DNA of 50,729 nt, from the NCBI GenBank assembly GCA_902783165.1, contig CACZPU010000055.1, positions 1-50,729 on the forward strand. Direction: 5' to 3'. How positions within the stretch are numbered: position 1 is the stretch's first letter; every line of letters begins with the position of its first letter. The position numbers were made by a program, and so were the translations under genes. Below are positions 29,418-38,261 of this stretch, in pieces. This stretch comes from an uncultured Prevotellaceae bacterium (GTDB lineage: Bacteria > Bacteroidota > Bacteroidia > Bacteroidales > Bacteroidaceae). A model generated the notes under the pieces. That model made no database searches. It saw only the letters and a list, made by a program, of their open reading frames with translations, and was not told the origin of the DNA.

Positions 29418-30599
29418 ATGAAAGACTTTAAGTTTTACTCGCCCACACAGGTGGTATTTGGGAAGGAAGCAGAAGAACAAACGGCCCAACTCATTAAACA
29501 TTTTGGAGGAACTAAGGTGCTGGTTCACTATGGCGGCGGCAGCGCACGTCGCTCAGGCCTGCTTGACAAATTGACAAATATTCTCTCCAAAGAGGGTATC
29601 CCTTATGTTGAACTGGGAGGCGTTGTTCCCAACCCTCTGCTCTCTTTGGTTTACGAAGGCATTGAACTGTGTCGCCGCGAGAAAGTCGACTTCATTCTTG
29701 CCATAGGCGGCGGCAGCGTGATTGACTCTTCTAAAGCCATTGCCTACGGTATTCCGTACGAAGGTGATGTTTGGGATTTCTGGGATGGTAAGGCTGTCCC
29801 TACCAAGAGCACACCAATTGGAGCGGTGCTCACTATTCCCGCAGCTGGAAGCGAAATGAGCGACAGTTGCGTGATTACCAAAGACGAAGGATTGCTCAAA
29901 CGTGGTGTCAACAGCGACCTTTGCCGATGCAAGTTCGCCATCATGAACCCTGAGCGTACATTCACACTTCCGCCTTATCAGACGGCCGCAGGTATTACCG
30001 ACATCTTAATGCACACCATGGAACGCTACTTCTGCCGACATCAGGACATGAACCTCACCGACAGTCTGGCCGAGGCATTGATGCGCACCGTGAAAGACAG
30101 TGCCTATGTGGTAATGAACGAACCCGAAAATTATCGTCATCGCGCGCAAATCATGTGGGCAGGAAGCCTTTCGCACAACAATCTGATGGAATGCGGAATG
30201 GAAAAAGACTTCGCCTCGCACAAGCTAGAGCACGAATTGAGCGCACTCTATGGGGTTACCCACGGCGCCGGACTGGCTGCCATTTGGCCCAGTTGGGCAC
30301 GATATGTGATGAAACATAGCCTAAGTCGGTTCGTACAGTTCGCTGTCAATGTGATGGGTGTCACCAACGACTACACAAACCCCGAGGCAACAGCACTTCG
30401 CGGCATTGAGGAGATGGAACGTTTCTACAGATTCCTCAACATGCCTGTGAACATTCACGAACTGCTCGGCCACAACATTACAGATGAGGAGGTCGAAGAA
30501 ATGGTACAAAAGTGCAGCCGTGGAGGCAAGATATCCATCGGCACACTGGTAAAACTCAACGCCGATGACATGCGCAACATCTATCAGATGGCACGTTGA
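29418..30599 (+). CDS. Iron-containing alcohol dehydrogenase (BDH/YqhD type)
   Basis: 393 residues, the normal length. An N-terminal Rossmann-like domain binds NAD(P)H: FYSPTQVVFGKEAE, VLVHYGGGSARRSG and ILAIGGGSVIDSSKAIAYG, where GGGSVID is the family signature. The metal site shows in the second domain: ITDILMHTMERYF (Asp and His ligands) and YGVTHGAGLAAIWPSWARYV (His). The GGGSARRSG pattern and overall sequence resemble YqhD/butanol dehydrogenases, which reduce aldehydes with NADPH; the natural substrate is not shown. A fermentative or aldehyde-detoxifying role is likely. Cytoplasmic. It is a single gene with a strong bidirectional terminator after it. Confidence 0.9.
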   Translation: MKDFKFYSPTQVVFGKEAEEQTAQLIKHFGGTKVLVHYGGGSARRSGLLDKLTNILSKEGIPYVELGGVVPNPLLSLVYEGIELCRREKVDFILAIGGGSVIDSSKAIAYGIPYEGDVWDFWDGKAVPTKSTPIGAVLTIPAAGSEMSDSCVITKDEGLLKRGVNSDLCRCKFAIMNPERTFTLPPYQTAAGITDILMHTMERYFCRHQDMNLTDSLAEALMRTVKDSAYVVMNEPENYRHRAQIMWAGSLSHNNLMECGMEKDFASHKLEHELSALYGVTHGAGLAAIWPSWARYVMKHSLSRFVQFAVNVMGVTNDYTNPEATALRGIEEMERFYRFLNMPVNIHELLGHNITDEEVEEMVQKCSRGGKISIGTLVKLNADDMRNIYQMAR

Positions 30600-30668
30600 C
30601 AAAAATGCTGGTATATTATGGCACTATATTCAATTGTCTACATAGCATAGACATTTTGTAAATAATAG

Positions 30669-30701
30669 TTTTTCGGGCTGTAAATAATACAGCCCGAAAA
30701 A
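30669..30701. terminator. Bidirectional terminator between alcohol dehydrogenase and ABC transporter genes
   Basis: Perfect 13-bp stem TTTTTCGGGCTGT / ACAGCCCGAAAAA with a 7-nt loop. GC core flanked by A5 and T5, so it works on both strands. It serves the + gene ending at 30599 and the - gene ending at 30706. Confidence 0.85.
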
Positions 30702-30705
30702 CGTA

Positions 30706-32397
30706 TCAAAACATTTTTTCCAATCTTAATGTCTGATCGCAATAGTCCACCACTGCTGGCCTGTGGGTGATGAAGATGATGGTCTTGTTGCTGTTAGCGA
30801 GAATGTTCTTTAATAGCTGGCGCTCGGTATCGGGGTCGAGCGCGCTGGTTGCTTCATCGAAAAGCATCACACTGCCACTACGCAGTAAGGCGCGAGCTAT
30901 GGAGATACGCTGGGCCTGACCCTCGCTCAATCCTCCCCCACTCTCGCTGCAAGAGGAATCGATGCCTTCTGGCAGCTGGAACACAAAGTCGGCACACGCC
31001 ATGCGAAGAGCGCTCTCCATGTCCTCGTCGGAAGCTTCGGTATTGCCCAAGCTAAGATTCTCGCGGATGGTGCCGCTCATCAGGGTGTTTCCTTGCGGCA
31101 CATAAACAAAATTGCAACGCATGCGGGGAGACAATTCGCGGATTTCCTTGCCATTATACAATTCAATGCTGCCGCTTTGGGGACGCAACAAGGCAAGTAT
31201 CATGCGTATGAGAGTGGTCTTCCCCGCACCTGTCTCTCCCAAAATGGCAGTGCATGAACGTGGTGGAAAATCAAAACTGAGTCCGGAAATGACTTTTGAT
31301 TGTTGAGTTCCTTCTTTGGTAGGCTCCAAAGGATAGCTATATGAGATGTTGTTCAAACGGATTCCACAGGGAGCTTCAAGTGCAATGGGATCACCTTGTT
31401 CTTCCAGCGGGTCCTCTTCCAGTTCCATCAGTCGCTCAGCAGCGGTAAATACACTGACAAAGGCAGGTACAAGCTTGGTAAGACCACGGGCTGGGCCTTG
31501 TATTTTGCCCACCAGTTGGAGAAACGCAGTCATTCCACCAAACGTCAGTGTGTGGTTGTACATGCGCAAGGCACTCCAAAGAAATGCCACCAAATAACCC
31601 AGTGCAAAGCCGAAATTGAGAATCAAATTACTGAACACACTGAATTTGGTTCGCTGCACCACGTGATGGCGAAGTGTGCTCTGGGTGTCTTCCAATTTGT
31701 CAACCATCAGTGAGTCGCTCTCAAGCGTCTTGATGAGCACTCGGTTTTGTACCGTTTCCTGAAGCACACTTTGCACCTTGCTGTCACTGTCACGAACCTG
31801 TCGGGTGAGACGACGCATCTGCCGCACATAAAATTTGCTCACCAATATGAAAATCGGGAGCATGACAATAATCACCACTGACAACAGCTTGTCCATGGAG
31901 AACAGATAGAAGAACGCTCCTAGGAAAAGGGCCAAAGTGGAAATCGTGCTGGGAATAGTCTCTGTGAGAAATCCTACAACAGCACCGACATCGTGCTCCA
32001 ACCGGTTGATGACATCGCCACTGTGCAAGCGCTCACGACCGTGCCATTCCGAACGAAGTATACGGTCGAGCATACGCTGTTGCATGCGGTTCTGAGCCTT
32101 AATGCCAAGTATATTCCGCACCCAAATGGCACTAATGCTGATGGCAAAGTCGCACAATATCAGCACTCCCATCAGGACAACGGCCCATATCAAATTGCCC
32201 TCCACCGTATGCGAAGCCACGTCGATGGCATGCTGTACAGCCCATACCTGAAGCAGGCTAAGTGCTACTCCCGCCAAGCCAAGCATGGCATTGAGCACCG
32301 CTTGCAACTGGTTTCCGCGCCATGCCCTCCATAACCATTTCAAAATGGCCTTAATGGTATATTTGCTGTCTTCTCTTTTAAAAAAATCCTTGAACAT
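30706..32397 (-). CDS. ABC-type exporter, fused permease and ATPase
   Basis: 563 residues, a half-transporter. Five to six hydrophobic segments lie between ~35 and 320. The nucleotide-binding domain shows Walker A GETGAGKT (387-394), the Q-loop VPQGN (434-438), the signature LSEGQ (490-494; the second residue is usually S-G-G-Q, here SEGQ), Walker B VMLFDEATSALD and the H-loop FITHRP. It resembles the MdlB/CydDC/lipid-exporter class; the substrate cannot be told. It must dimerise. It begins 31 bases after the nadK stop in the same direction, so probably shares its transcript. No signal peptide or peptidase domain. Confidence 0.85.
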   Translation of the reverse strand: MFKDFFKREDSKYTIKAILKWLWRAWRGNQLQAVLNAMLGLAGVALSLLQVWAVQHAIDVASHTVEGNLIWAVVLMGVLILCDFAISISAIWVRNILGIKAQNRMQQRMLDRILRSEWHGRERLHSGDVINRLEHDVGAVVGFLTETIPSTISTLALFLGAFFYLFSMDKLLSVVIIVMLPIFILVSKFYVRQMRRLTRQVRDSDSKVQSVLQETVQNRVLIKTLESDSLMVDKLEDTQSTLRHHVVQRTKFSVFSNLILNFGFALGYLVAFLWSALRMYNHTLTFGGMTAFLQLVGKIQGPARGLTKLVPAFVSVFTAAERLMELEEDPLEEQGDPIALEAPCGIRLNNISYSYPLEPTKEGTQQSKVISGLSFDFPPRSCTAILGETGAGKTTLIRMILALLRPQSGSIELYNGKEIRELSPRMRCNFVYVPQGNTLMSGTIRENLSLGNTEASDEDMESALRMACADFVFQLPEGIDSSCSESGGGLSEGQAQRISIARALLRSGSVMLFDEATSALDPDTERQLLKNILANSNKTIIFITHRPAVVDYCDQTLRLEKMF

Positions 32398-32428
32398 GTA
32401 TTGTCATATAATTCTTCAGATTCCACTT

Positions 32429-33328
32429 TCATTCTTTTCTTCCATCCACTCCCCACATCATCTTCTCACGCAAAGTTGTAAAATAACTCTGACCGGGACG
32501 TCTGACGATAAGGATATCACAAGGGGCCTTGCGAATGGTAAGTTGCATGCCTTCACAACATTTGGCAGACCGCCCGTCAACAGCAATCAGGAACTGATGA
32601 CTGCGACTCTCTACGTTAAGAGTCACCACACTCTCATCTTTCACAACAATAGGACGTATGTTCAGACTGTGAGGAGCCACTGCAGTAAGGCACAAATTTC
32701 CTGCCTGTGGAACAATAATCGGGCCTCCGTTCGACAGATTGTAAGCAGTGGAACCAGTTGGCGTGCTTACAATAAGTCCATCGGCCTGGTAGGTAACTAG
32801 ATATTCTCCGTCAATAGAAGTATGAACAGAAATCATCGATGCATTGTCGCGTTTAAGCACAGCTATATCATTCAGCGCGCGAGTACAAATACTAAGGGGC
32901 TCGCCATCGGTTGACACTTCTATCATTGCATGATGCTCCACATCATATTTGCCATGGTACAATGCATCAACAGCCTCTTCCATTTCTTCTGGACCGGCAT
33001 TGGCAAGAAACCCGAGACGCCCCATATTGATACCCAAAACCGGTATATGCTTGTCGCCCACATAATGGGAAGAATTCAAGAAGGTACCATCGCCACCCAT
33101 GGAAATCACAAAATCTGCATCAAAATCATCGCCTTCAAAAATATGCGAGACAGGAAAAACTACCTGCTGAACTTTAGTGAGGAAGTCATAATAAGCCTTT
33201 TCTACCAAAACGTCAGCATCCCTCTGCTGCAAAATGGATAGTAATTTCTGAATACTAGCAGACTTGCTGGCCTGATAAATATTACCGAAAAGAGCAAATT
33301 TCAACTTGCTTCGTGCACTTTTATCCAT
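32429..33328 (-). CDS. nadK: NAD kinase
   Basis: 299 residues. NadK makes NADP+ from NAD+ using ATP or polyphosphate. The family signature GGDGT is at 78-82 (ISMGGDGTFLNSS). The second conserved block, NDIAVLKRDNASMI, and the glycine-rich TPTGSTAYNLSNGGPI are present, followed by an all-beta C-domain with NIRPIVVKDES. Length and motif spacing match bacterial NadK. Cytoplasmic. The minus-strand promoter element TATTTTTG at 33412-33405 lies back to back with that of the DJ-1 gene. The ABC exporter gene follows 31 bases downstream. Confidence 0.95.
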   Translation of the reverse strand: MDKSARSKLKFALFGNIYQASKSASIQKLLSILQQRDADVLVEKAYYDFLTKVQQVVFPVSHIFEGDDFDADFVISMGGDGTFLNSSHYVGDKHIPVLGINMGRLGFLANAGPEEMEEAVDALYHGKYDVEHHAMIEVSTDGEPLSICTRALNDIAVLKRDNASMISVHTSIDGEYLVTYQADGLIVSTPTGSTAYNLSNGGPIIVPQAGNLCLTAVAPHSLNIRPIVVKDESVVTLNVESRSHQFLIAVDGRSAKCCEGMQLTIRKAPCDILIVRRPGQSYFTTLREKMMWGVDGRKE

Positions 33329-33357
33329 GTTTTATTAATCTTTATCAATTGAAAACA

Positions 33358-33387
33358 TTGCGATTTGCAAAAGATTTTGTACATTTG
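33358..33387 (+). promoter_or_regulatory. Consensus promoter of the DJ-1-ispD-recG operon
   Basis: TTG (33358-33360), 19 bases, TACATTTG (33380-33387). The predicted start near 33391 leaves ~73 nt to the ATG at 33464. It supports that ATG over one at 33365, which lies inside the promoter. Confidence 0.7.
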
Positions 33388-33404
33388 CAATGGTTATGCG
33401 ATTG

Positions 33405-33412
33405 CAAAAATA
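33405..33412 (-). promoter_or_regulatory. Promoter -7 element of nadK
   Basis: Minus strand TATTTTTG, full TAnnTTTG match with no clear TTG at -33. The predicted start near 33401 leaves a ~73-nt leader and overlaps the opposite transcript's start by about ten bases. Confidence 0.5.
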
Positions 33413-33463
33413 CAGTTTTTCATCGAATATCCGTTATTTCTAACCCATAAAAATAGAAAAAAC

Positions 33464-34027
33464 ATGGCTAAAGTTTATCAATTCATGGCTGATGGTTTTG
33501 AAGACATCGAAGCCTTAATACCTGTAGATGTCCTCAGAAGAGGTGGTGTTGATATCAAGACCGTAAGCATCTATGACCAACTTCTTGTAACATCGGCTCA
33601 TGGTGTTGAGATTGTTACGGATTTGTGCTTCGATGAAGCAGACTTGAGTGATGCCGATCTCCTGATGCTCCCAGGAGGTATGCCTGGCGCAACGAATTTG
33701 AACAAACACGAAGGCGTAAAGGCCGCATTGCTAAAACAAAATGCTGCAGGAAAAATGATTTCTGCTATCTGTGCCGCTCCGCTCGTATTAGGTGGACTCG
33801 GACTTCTGAAAGGTAAACGTGCCACATGCTATCCGGGCTTTGAACAAACTATGGAAGATGCCCAATACACTGCAGAGCTGTTCACTGTCGACGGAAACAT
33901 TATCACAGGGGAGGGTCCTGCCGCTGCATTTCCTTATGCCTATTCACTATTGGCTTTACTAACCAACCAAGAAACAGCCAACGAAGTTGCCGAGGGCATG
34001 AGGTTTGTTCACTTGATGGAGAAGTGA
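33464..34027 (+). CDS. DJ-1/PfpI family protein (YajL-like)
   Basis: 187 residues from the ATG at 33464 (MAKVYQFMADGFEDIEAL), the standard DJ-1 length; the longer frame starts within the promoter. The conserved acidic residue is in GFEDIEAL and the nucleophilic cysteine in ISAICAAPLVLGGLGLL, followed by YPGFE, as in DJ-1/YajL. A glyoxalase III or protein/nucleotide deglycase activity and a redox-chaperone role have been reported for the family; which applies here is unknown. Cytoplasmic. First gene of a transcript with ispD (37 bases on) and recG. Confidence 0.9.
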   Translation: MAKVYQFMADGFEDIEALIPVDVLRRGGVDIKTVSIYDQLLVTSAHGVEIVTDLCFDEADLSDADLLMLPGGMPGATNLNKHEGVKAALLKQNAAGKMISAICAAPLVLGGLGLLKGKRATCYPGFEQTMEDAQYTAELFTVDGNIITGEGPAAAFPYAYSLLALLTNQETANEVAEGMRFVHLMEK

Positions 34028-34064
34028 ACTGCATAGAAATGTTGACAGACACTACTGAGTAACC

Positions 34065-34769
34065 ATGATAGACTACGCGATAATTCTTGCAGGAGGCAAG
34101 GGAATGAGGATGGGAGCAGGCATACCCAAGCAGTTCTTGCCCATCGGAGGGAAACCCATTCTAATGCGCACCATAGAGCGATTCAGAGAGTATGACAGCA
34201 AGCTACAAATAATTCTTGTATTGCCAGAAGCACAGCAAGAATATTGGGAGGTATTATGCGAAGAATACGACTTTCAGGTGGACTACAAAATAGCTAAGGG
34301 TGGACGAACTCGTTTCCATTCCATACAAAATGGATTATGCCAAATTCCCGACGACGCACAAGGTGTTGTCGCAGTGCATGATGGAGTACGGCCATTTCCT
34401 TCCGTGGAGGTCATAGGCAGCTGCTATAGGAAAGCAAGAGAAACCGGCGCAGCTATTCCTGTCATTCCTGTCTTCGAGACACTTAGACATATTCCTCCTT
34501 ATGCCGCCAATCTACATCAGGCAAATGCAATGACCTCAGTAACTGTTCCCCGGTCGGAATATGTTCTGGTGCAAACGCCACAGGCATTTCACATACAGTT
34601 ACACAAACAAGCATACCGGCAGGAATTCAAAGAGCAGTTTACAGATGACGCATCAGTGGTGGAATCACTTGGTCATTCTATTCATTTGGTGGAGGGCAAT
34701 CGCGAGAACATTAAGATAACCACTCCATTAGACCTTATGATAGCTGAAGCTATTATCAATAATTCATAA
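34065..34769 (+). CDS. ispD: 2-C-methyl-D-erythritol 4-phosphate cytidylyltransferase
   Basis: 234 residues, usual length. IspD joins CTP and MEP to CDP-ME in the non-mevalonate isoprenoid pathway. The N-terminal nucleotide-binding loop is ILAGGKGMRMGAGIPKQFLP, with the Lys of PKQF. VHDGVRPFPS gives the metal/CTP Asp, and VLVQTPQAF and TDDASVVESLG complete the family pattern. Cytoplasmic. It sits between the DJ-1 gene and recG, whose start follows 11 bases after this stop, so translation of recG may depend on it. Confidence 0.95.
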   Translation: MIDYAIILAGGKGMRMGAGIPKQFLPIGGKPILMRTIERFREYDSKLQIILVLPEAQQEYWEVLCEEYDFQVDYKIAKGGRTRFHSIQNGLCQIPDDAQGVVAVHDGVRPFPSVEVIGSCYRKARETGAAIPVIPVFETLRHIPPYAANLHQANAMTSVTVPRSEYVLVQTPQAFHIQLHKQAYRQEFKEQFTDDASVVESLGHSIHLVEGNRENIKITTPLDLMIAEAIINNS

Positions 34770-34780
34770 ATAATTTAAGA

Positions 34781-36892
34781 TTGTCAATTGCTTTGTTCGA
34801 CATACTCCAACAAGACATTAAATTTATTCCAGGTGTTGGTCCCCGACGTAAAGAACTTCTCAACAAGGAATTAGGAATCGAAACTTTCGGTGACTTGTTG
34901 GAGTATTATCCTTATAAATATGTTGACCGAAGCAAAATTTATACCATTGGTGAACTTGTAGGCGAAATGCCATTTGTGCAGATAAAAGGAAAAATACTAA
35001 GTTTCGAAGAGTTCGACATGGGTCCCAGAAAGAAACGAGTGGTTGCTCATGTCACCGACGGAACCGGATTTGTTGACTTGGTTTGGTTTTCCCGTGCACA
35101 ACAAATCACAAAAAATTACAAGACTAACACTGAATATATCATATTCGGAAAACCTTCCGTATACGGTGGGCGCTATCAATTTGCTCATCCTGAAGTAGAA
35201 AAAACAGAAGACTTAAAACTCTCGGAAATGGGCATGCAACCTTATTATGTCACTACCGAGAAAATGAAAAAAGCAGGTATTACCTCACGCACCATCGAAC
35301 GAATAACCAAGTGTATGCTTGAGCGCATCAGCATTCCTCTGCATGAGACGCTACCGCCATTTATAACAAACCGACTGAGGTTAGTTTCGCGTGACACAGC
35401 TTTCCGGCATATCCACTATCCGAAAACCTCTGAAGAAATGAGTCATGCGCGGTTCAGACTGAAATTCGAAGAACTGTTTTATGTTCAACTGAATATTGTT
35501 CGCTATGCTTCCGATCACCGACGTAAATATAGAGGCTACATCTTTCAATATGTAGGAAACTATTTCAACACTTTTTACAAAGAGCATCTGCCTTTCCCAC
35601 TCACAGGAGCACAAAAAAGAGTAATACGTGAAATACGTAATGACATGGGCTCAGGGAGGCAAATGAATCGTTTGCTTCAAGGTGACGTAGGATCAGGGAA
35701 AACTTTGGTAGCACTCATGTCTATGCTGATTGCCCTCGACAACAACTACCAAGCCTGCATTATGGCACCGACAGAAATTCTTGCCGAACAACATCTTGCT
35801 ACAATTCGCAGTTTTCTGGAAGATATGCCTGTAAATGTTCAGTTGCTTACTAGTATCGTGAAGGGCAAGAAAAGACAACAAGTTTTGGAAGGGGTGGCCG
35901 ATGGAACCGTTCAAATCCTAGTTGGAACACACGCTATCATCGAAGATACTGTCCAATTCCTGCGATTGGGTTTCGTAGTTGTCGATGAACAGCACCGCTT
36001 TGGAGTGGCCCAGCGCGCCAAGCTATGGAGCAAGAGCTCTAATCCGCCCCATGTTCTGGTAATGACTGCAACGCCAATTCCAAGAACATTGGCCATGACT
36101 ATCTACGGAGATTTAGATGTAAGCATCATCGACGAACTACCACCAGGACGAAGACCTGTGGTGACAATTCACAAATACGACAACCAAACAAGCAGTTTGT
36201 ATAATGGTATCAGACAACAAATACATCTTGGCCGACAAGTATACATCGTCTTCCCGCTCATCCAAGAAAGTGAAAAAAGCGACTTGAAGAATTTGGAAAC
36301 AGGATTTGAAACCTTAAAACAAGTGTTCCCAGAATTCCGATTGAGCAAAGTGCATGGAAAGATGAAACCTTCTGACAAGGAAGAGGAAATGTCTCGATTC
36401 GTAAAAGGTGAAACGCAAATACTTGTGGCCACAACGGTTATTGAAGTGGGTGTAAATGTGCCGAATGCCTCAGTAATGATTATTTTCGATGCCCAGAGAT
36501 TCGGCCTTTCTCAGCTACACCAACTTAGAGGACGAGTAGGAAGAGGTGCGGATCAGTCATATTGCATTTTGGTCAGCAAACGTGAACTTAGCAATGAAAC
36601 TCGCAAGCGATTGGATATTATGTGCGACACCAACGATGGTTTCATGATTGCCGAGGCTGACTTGAAGCTACGCGGTCCAGGTGATTTGGAAGGCACCCAA
36701 CAAAGCGGCATAGCATTTGACCTTAAGATTGCTGACATTGCCCGAGATGGTCAGATTGTTCAGATGGCTCGAGATGAAGCGCAACACATCATAGACAACG
36801 ATCCACTCTGCAACAAACAGGAATACCAAATGTTGTGGAACAGATTGGCAGAATTAAGAAAAACAAATATCAATTGGGCTGCCATCTCATAA
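34781..36892 (+). CDS. recG: ATP-dependent DNA helicase RecG
   Basis: 703 residues from a TTG start. No ATG fits the N-terminus: in-frame TTGs lie at 34781 and 34793, and an in-frame stop at 34760 blocks longer forms. The second TTG gives (M)FDILQQDIKFIPGVGP, which matches the start of Bacteroides RecG as I recall it, so the true start may be 34793. The wedge/OB domain (~60-150) is followed by Walker A GDVGSGKT (301-308), the DEQH box (402-405), TATPIPRTLAMTIYGDLD, and the helicase C domain with QLHQLRGRVGRG. RecG remodels stalled forks and Holliday junctions. Third gene of the DJ-1-ispD-recG transcript. Confidence 0.95.
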   Translation: MSIALFDILQQDIKFIPGVGPRRKELLNKELGIETFGDLLEYYPYKYVDRSKIYTIGELVGEMPFVQIKGKILSFEEFDMGPRKKRVVAHVTDGTGFVDLVWFSRAQQITKNYKTNTEYIIFGKPSVYGGRYQFAHPEVEKTEDLKLSEMGMQPYYVTTEKMKKAGITSRTIERITKCMLERISIPLHETLPPFITNRLRLVSRDTAFRHIHYPKTSEEMSHARFRLKFEELFYVQLNIVRYASDHRRKYRGYIFQYVGNYFNTFYKEHLPFPLTGAQKRVIREIRNDMGSGRQMNRLLQGDVGSGKTLVALMSMLIALDNNYQACIMAPTEILAEQHLATIRSFLEDMPVNVQLLTSIVKGKKRQQVLEGVADGTVQILVGTHAIIEDTVQFLRLGFVVVDEQHRFGVAQRAKLWSKSSNPPHVLVMTATPIPRTLAMTIYGDLDVSIIDELPPGRRPVVTIHKYDNQTSSLYNGIRQQIHLGRQVYIVFPLIQESEKSDLKNLETGFETLKQVFPEFRLSKVHGKMKPSDKEEEMSRFVKGETQILVATTVIEVGVNVPNASVMIIFDAQRFGLSQLHQLRGRVGRGADQSYCILVSKRELSNETRKRLDIMCDTNDGFMIAEADLKLRGPGDLEGTQQSGIAFDLKIADIARDGQIVQMARDEAQHIIDNDPLCNKQEYQMLWNRLAELRKTNINWAAIS

Positions 36893-37154
36893 TATCTGTC
36901 CCTTTTATTTCAAACATTTATTATCATCATTATCACGTTAACAGATTCGGCATTTTAAACCGTAATAATATAGCCAGCAGATTTCAGGCAATCATATTTA
37001 AATAGTAAGTTCACACATTCTTGATTATTATAATATGAAATATAACCAACTAATTCTGACATTTAATGTAGTAATCAGAACACCTGCAAAATCCTAGCAT
37101 AATAATCAGAACATAAAAAACACATATCATGCATTTTGGTTTCAATTATTCAAT
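36893..37154. other. AT-rich convergent intergenic region
   Basis: Between recG and the tsf terminator. Very AT-rich with no gene. A 10-base direct repeat AATCAGAACA occurs at about 37073-37082 and 37101-37110. No strong rightward terminator for recG was seen. Confidence 0.35.
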
Positions 37155-37190
37155 AAAAAAGCATGAGGATAGTGAGAACCATCCCCATGC
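37155..37190 (-). terminator. Rho-independent terminator of the rplM-rpsI-rpsB-tsf cluster
   Basis: Read leftward: GCATGGGGAT, 10-nt loop, ATCCTCATGC (37190-37161), a 10-bp stem with one G-U pair, then TTTTTT (37160-37155). It begins 30 nt past the tsf stop. Confidence 0.85.
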
Positions 37191-37219
37191 CATTTATTAA
37201 AACCAAATACGATGAATCA

Positions 37220-38218
37220 TTATTCAGCAACAAGCGTGAAACGCTTGAATGCTACAATTTTCAATTCCTTATCCTGAGAAGCAAGCCACTGAGAAACAGT
37301 AGCCTTGTCGCCATCACCAAACTGGAACTCCTGGTCAACCAAGCAATTCTCTTTCAAGAATTTCTGCACACGACCTTTTGCAATGTTTTCAATCATCTGA
37401 GCAGGAAGATTTGCAGCCTTCTCGGCAGCAGCCTTCTCTTTCAGATCACGAGCTTTCTGAGCTTCTTCCTCAGTAAGCCAACCCTTCTTGATGTTAGAAG
37501 CAATGTGGTCTTCGCTGTCTACAAGGTTAGGATTAATTCCATTCTTCTTCAACACAGACTCAACATACTTCTCAACCTGCTCAAGTTTGGTCTTCTCAAC
37601 AGCAGTCTTATATTCTTCGTCAAGAACTGACTGTGCTACGCTTTCTGCGTTAAGAGCAACTGGTTTCATGGCAGCAACCTGCATAGCCAATTTGTGACCG
37701 GCATCAACATTTTCCTTGTTCAACTGCACCATAGTAGCCAACATGTGCTTGCCCATGTGGTCGTAGATTTCAACATTCTCACCTTCGAGAATGAGGTATC
37801 CATCAAGTTCCATCTTCTCGCCTGTAATACCAGAACGATGGGTAACGGCATCCTGCACTTTCTGACCATCAGACAAAGTGAGTTCCTTCACCTCCTCTAA
37901 AGACTTGCTCTTATTAGCAACAGCAGCATCGAGGATGGCACGAGTAAGGGCAATGAAGTCAGCACCGTTAGCAACAAAGTCGGTTTCGCATTTCAACGCA
38001 ATCATTGCGGCAAATCCGTCTTCTTTCTTAACGAGTACACAACCATTTGAAGTTTCACGGTCGCTACGCTTTGCAGCGATAGCCAATCCGCGCTCGCGGA
38101 GCAGTTCCTTGGCACGGTCGAAATCTCCTTCTGCCTCGGTCAAAGCTTTCTTCACGTCAGCCAGACCAGCACCAGTCATAGCGCGCAGTTTCTTGATATC
38201 ATCAATTGAAATAGCCAT
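37220..38218 (-). CDS. tsf: Translation elongation factor Ts
   Basis: 332 residues; longer than E. coli EF-Ts (283), normal for Bacteroidetes. It exchanges GDP for GTP on EF-Tu. The UBA-like N-terminus reads KKLRAMTGAGLADVKKAL ... ERGLAIAAKRSDRETSNG, and the core carries the conserved CETDFVA motif that contacts EF-Tu. The C-terminal part includes the usual LPAQMIENIAKGRVQKFLKE segment. Cytoplasmic. It follows rpsB by 43 bases in the common rpsB-tsf order and is closed by a strong terminator. No frameshift or missing motif. Confidence 0.97.
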   Translation of the reverse strand: MAISIDDIKKLRAMTGAGLADVKKALTEAEGDFDRAKELLRERGLAIAAKRSDRETSNGCVLVKKEDGFAAMIALKCETDFVANGADFIALTRAILDAAVANKSKSLEEVKELTLSDGQKVQDAVTHRSGITGEKMELDGYLILEGENVEIYDHMGKHMLATMVQLNKENVDAGHKLAMQVAAMKPVALNAESVAQSVLDEEYKTAVEKTKLEQVEKYVESVLKKNGINPNLVDSEDHIASNIKKGWLTEEEAQKARDLKEKAAAEKAANLPAQMIENIAKGRVQKFLKENCLVDQEFQFGDGDKATVSQWLASQDKELKIVAFKRFTLVAE

Positions 38219-38261
38219 TATTAACTTAACTTTTTGATTGTTTCTTTAAACGATTAAATAA

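Noticed and set aside
37073-37110. AATCAGAACA direct repeats as a CRISPR or attachment site
   Set aside because: Only two 10-base copies in AT-rich DNA, no cas or integrase genes, no further units.
37163-37630. 155-codon + frame opposite tsf
   Set aside because: It starts inside the terminator stem and is antisense to a conserved elongation factor.
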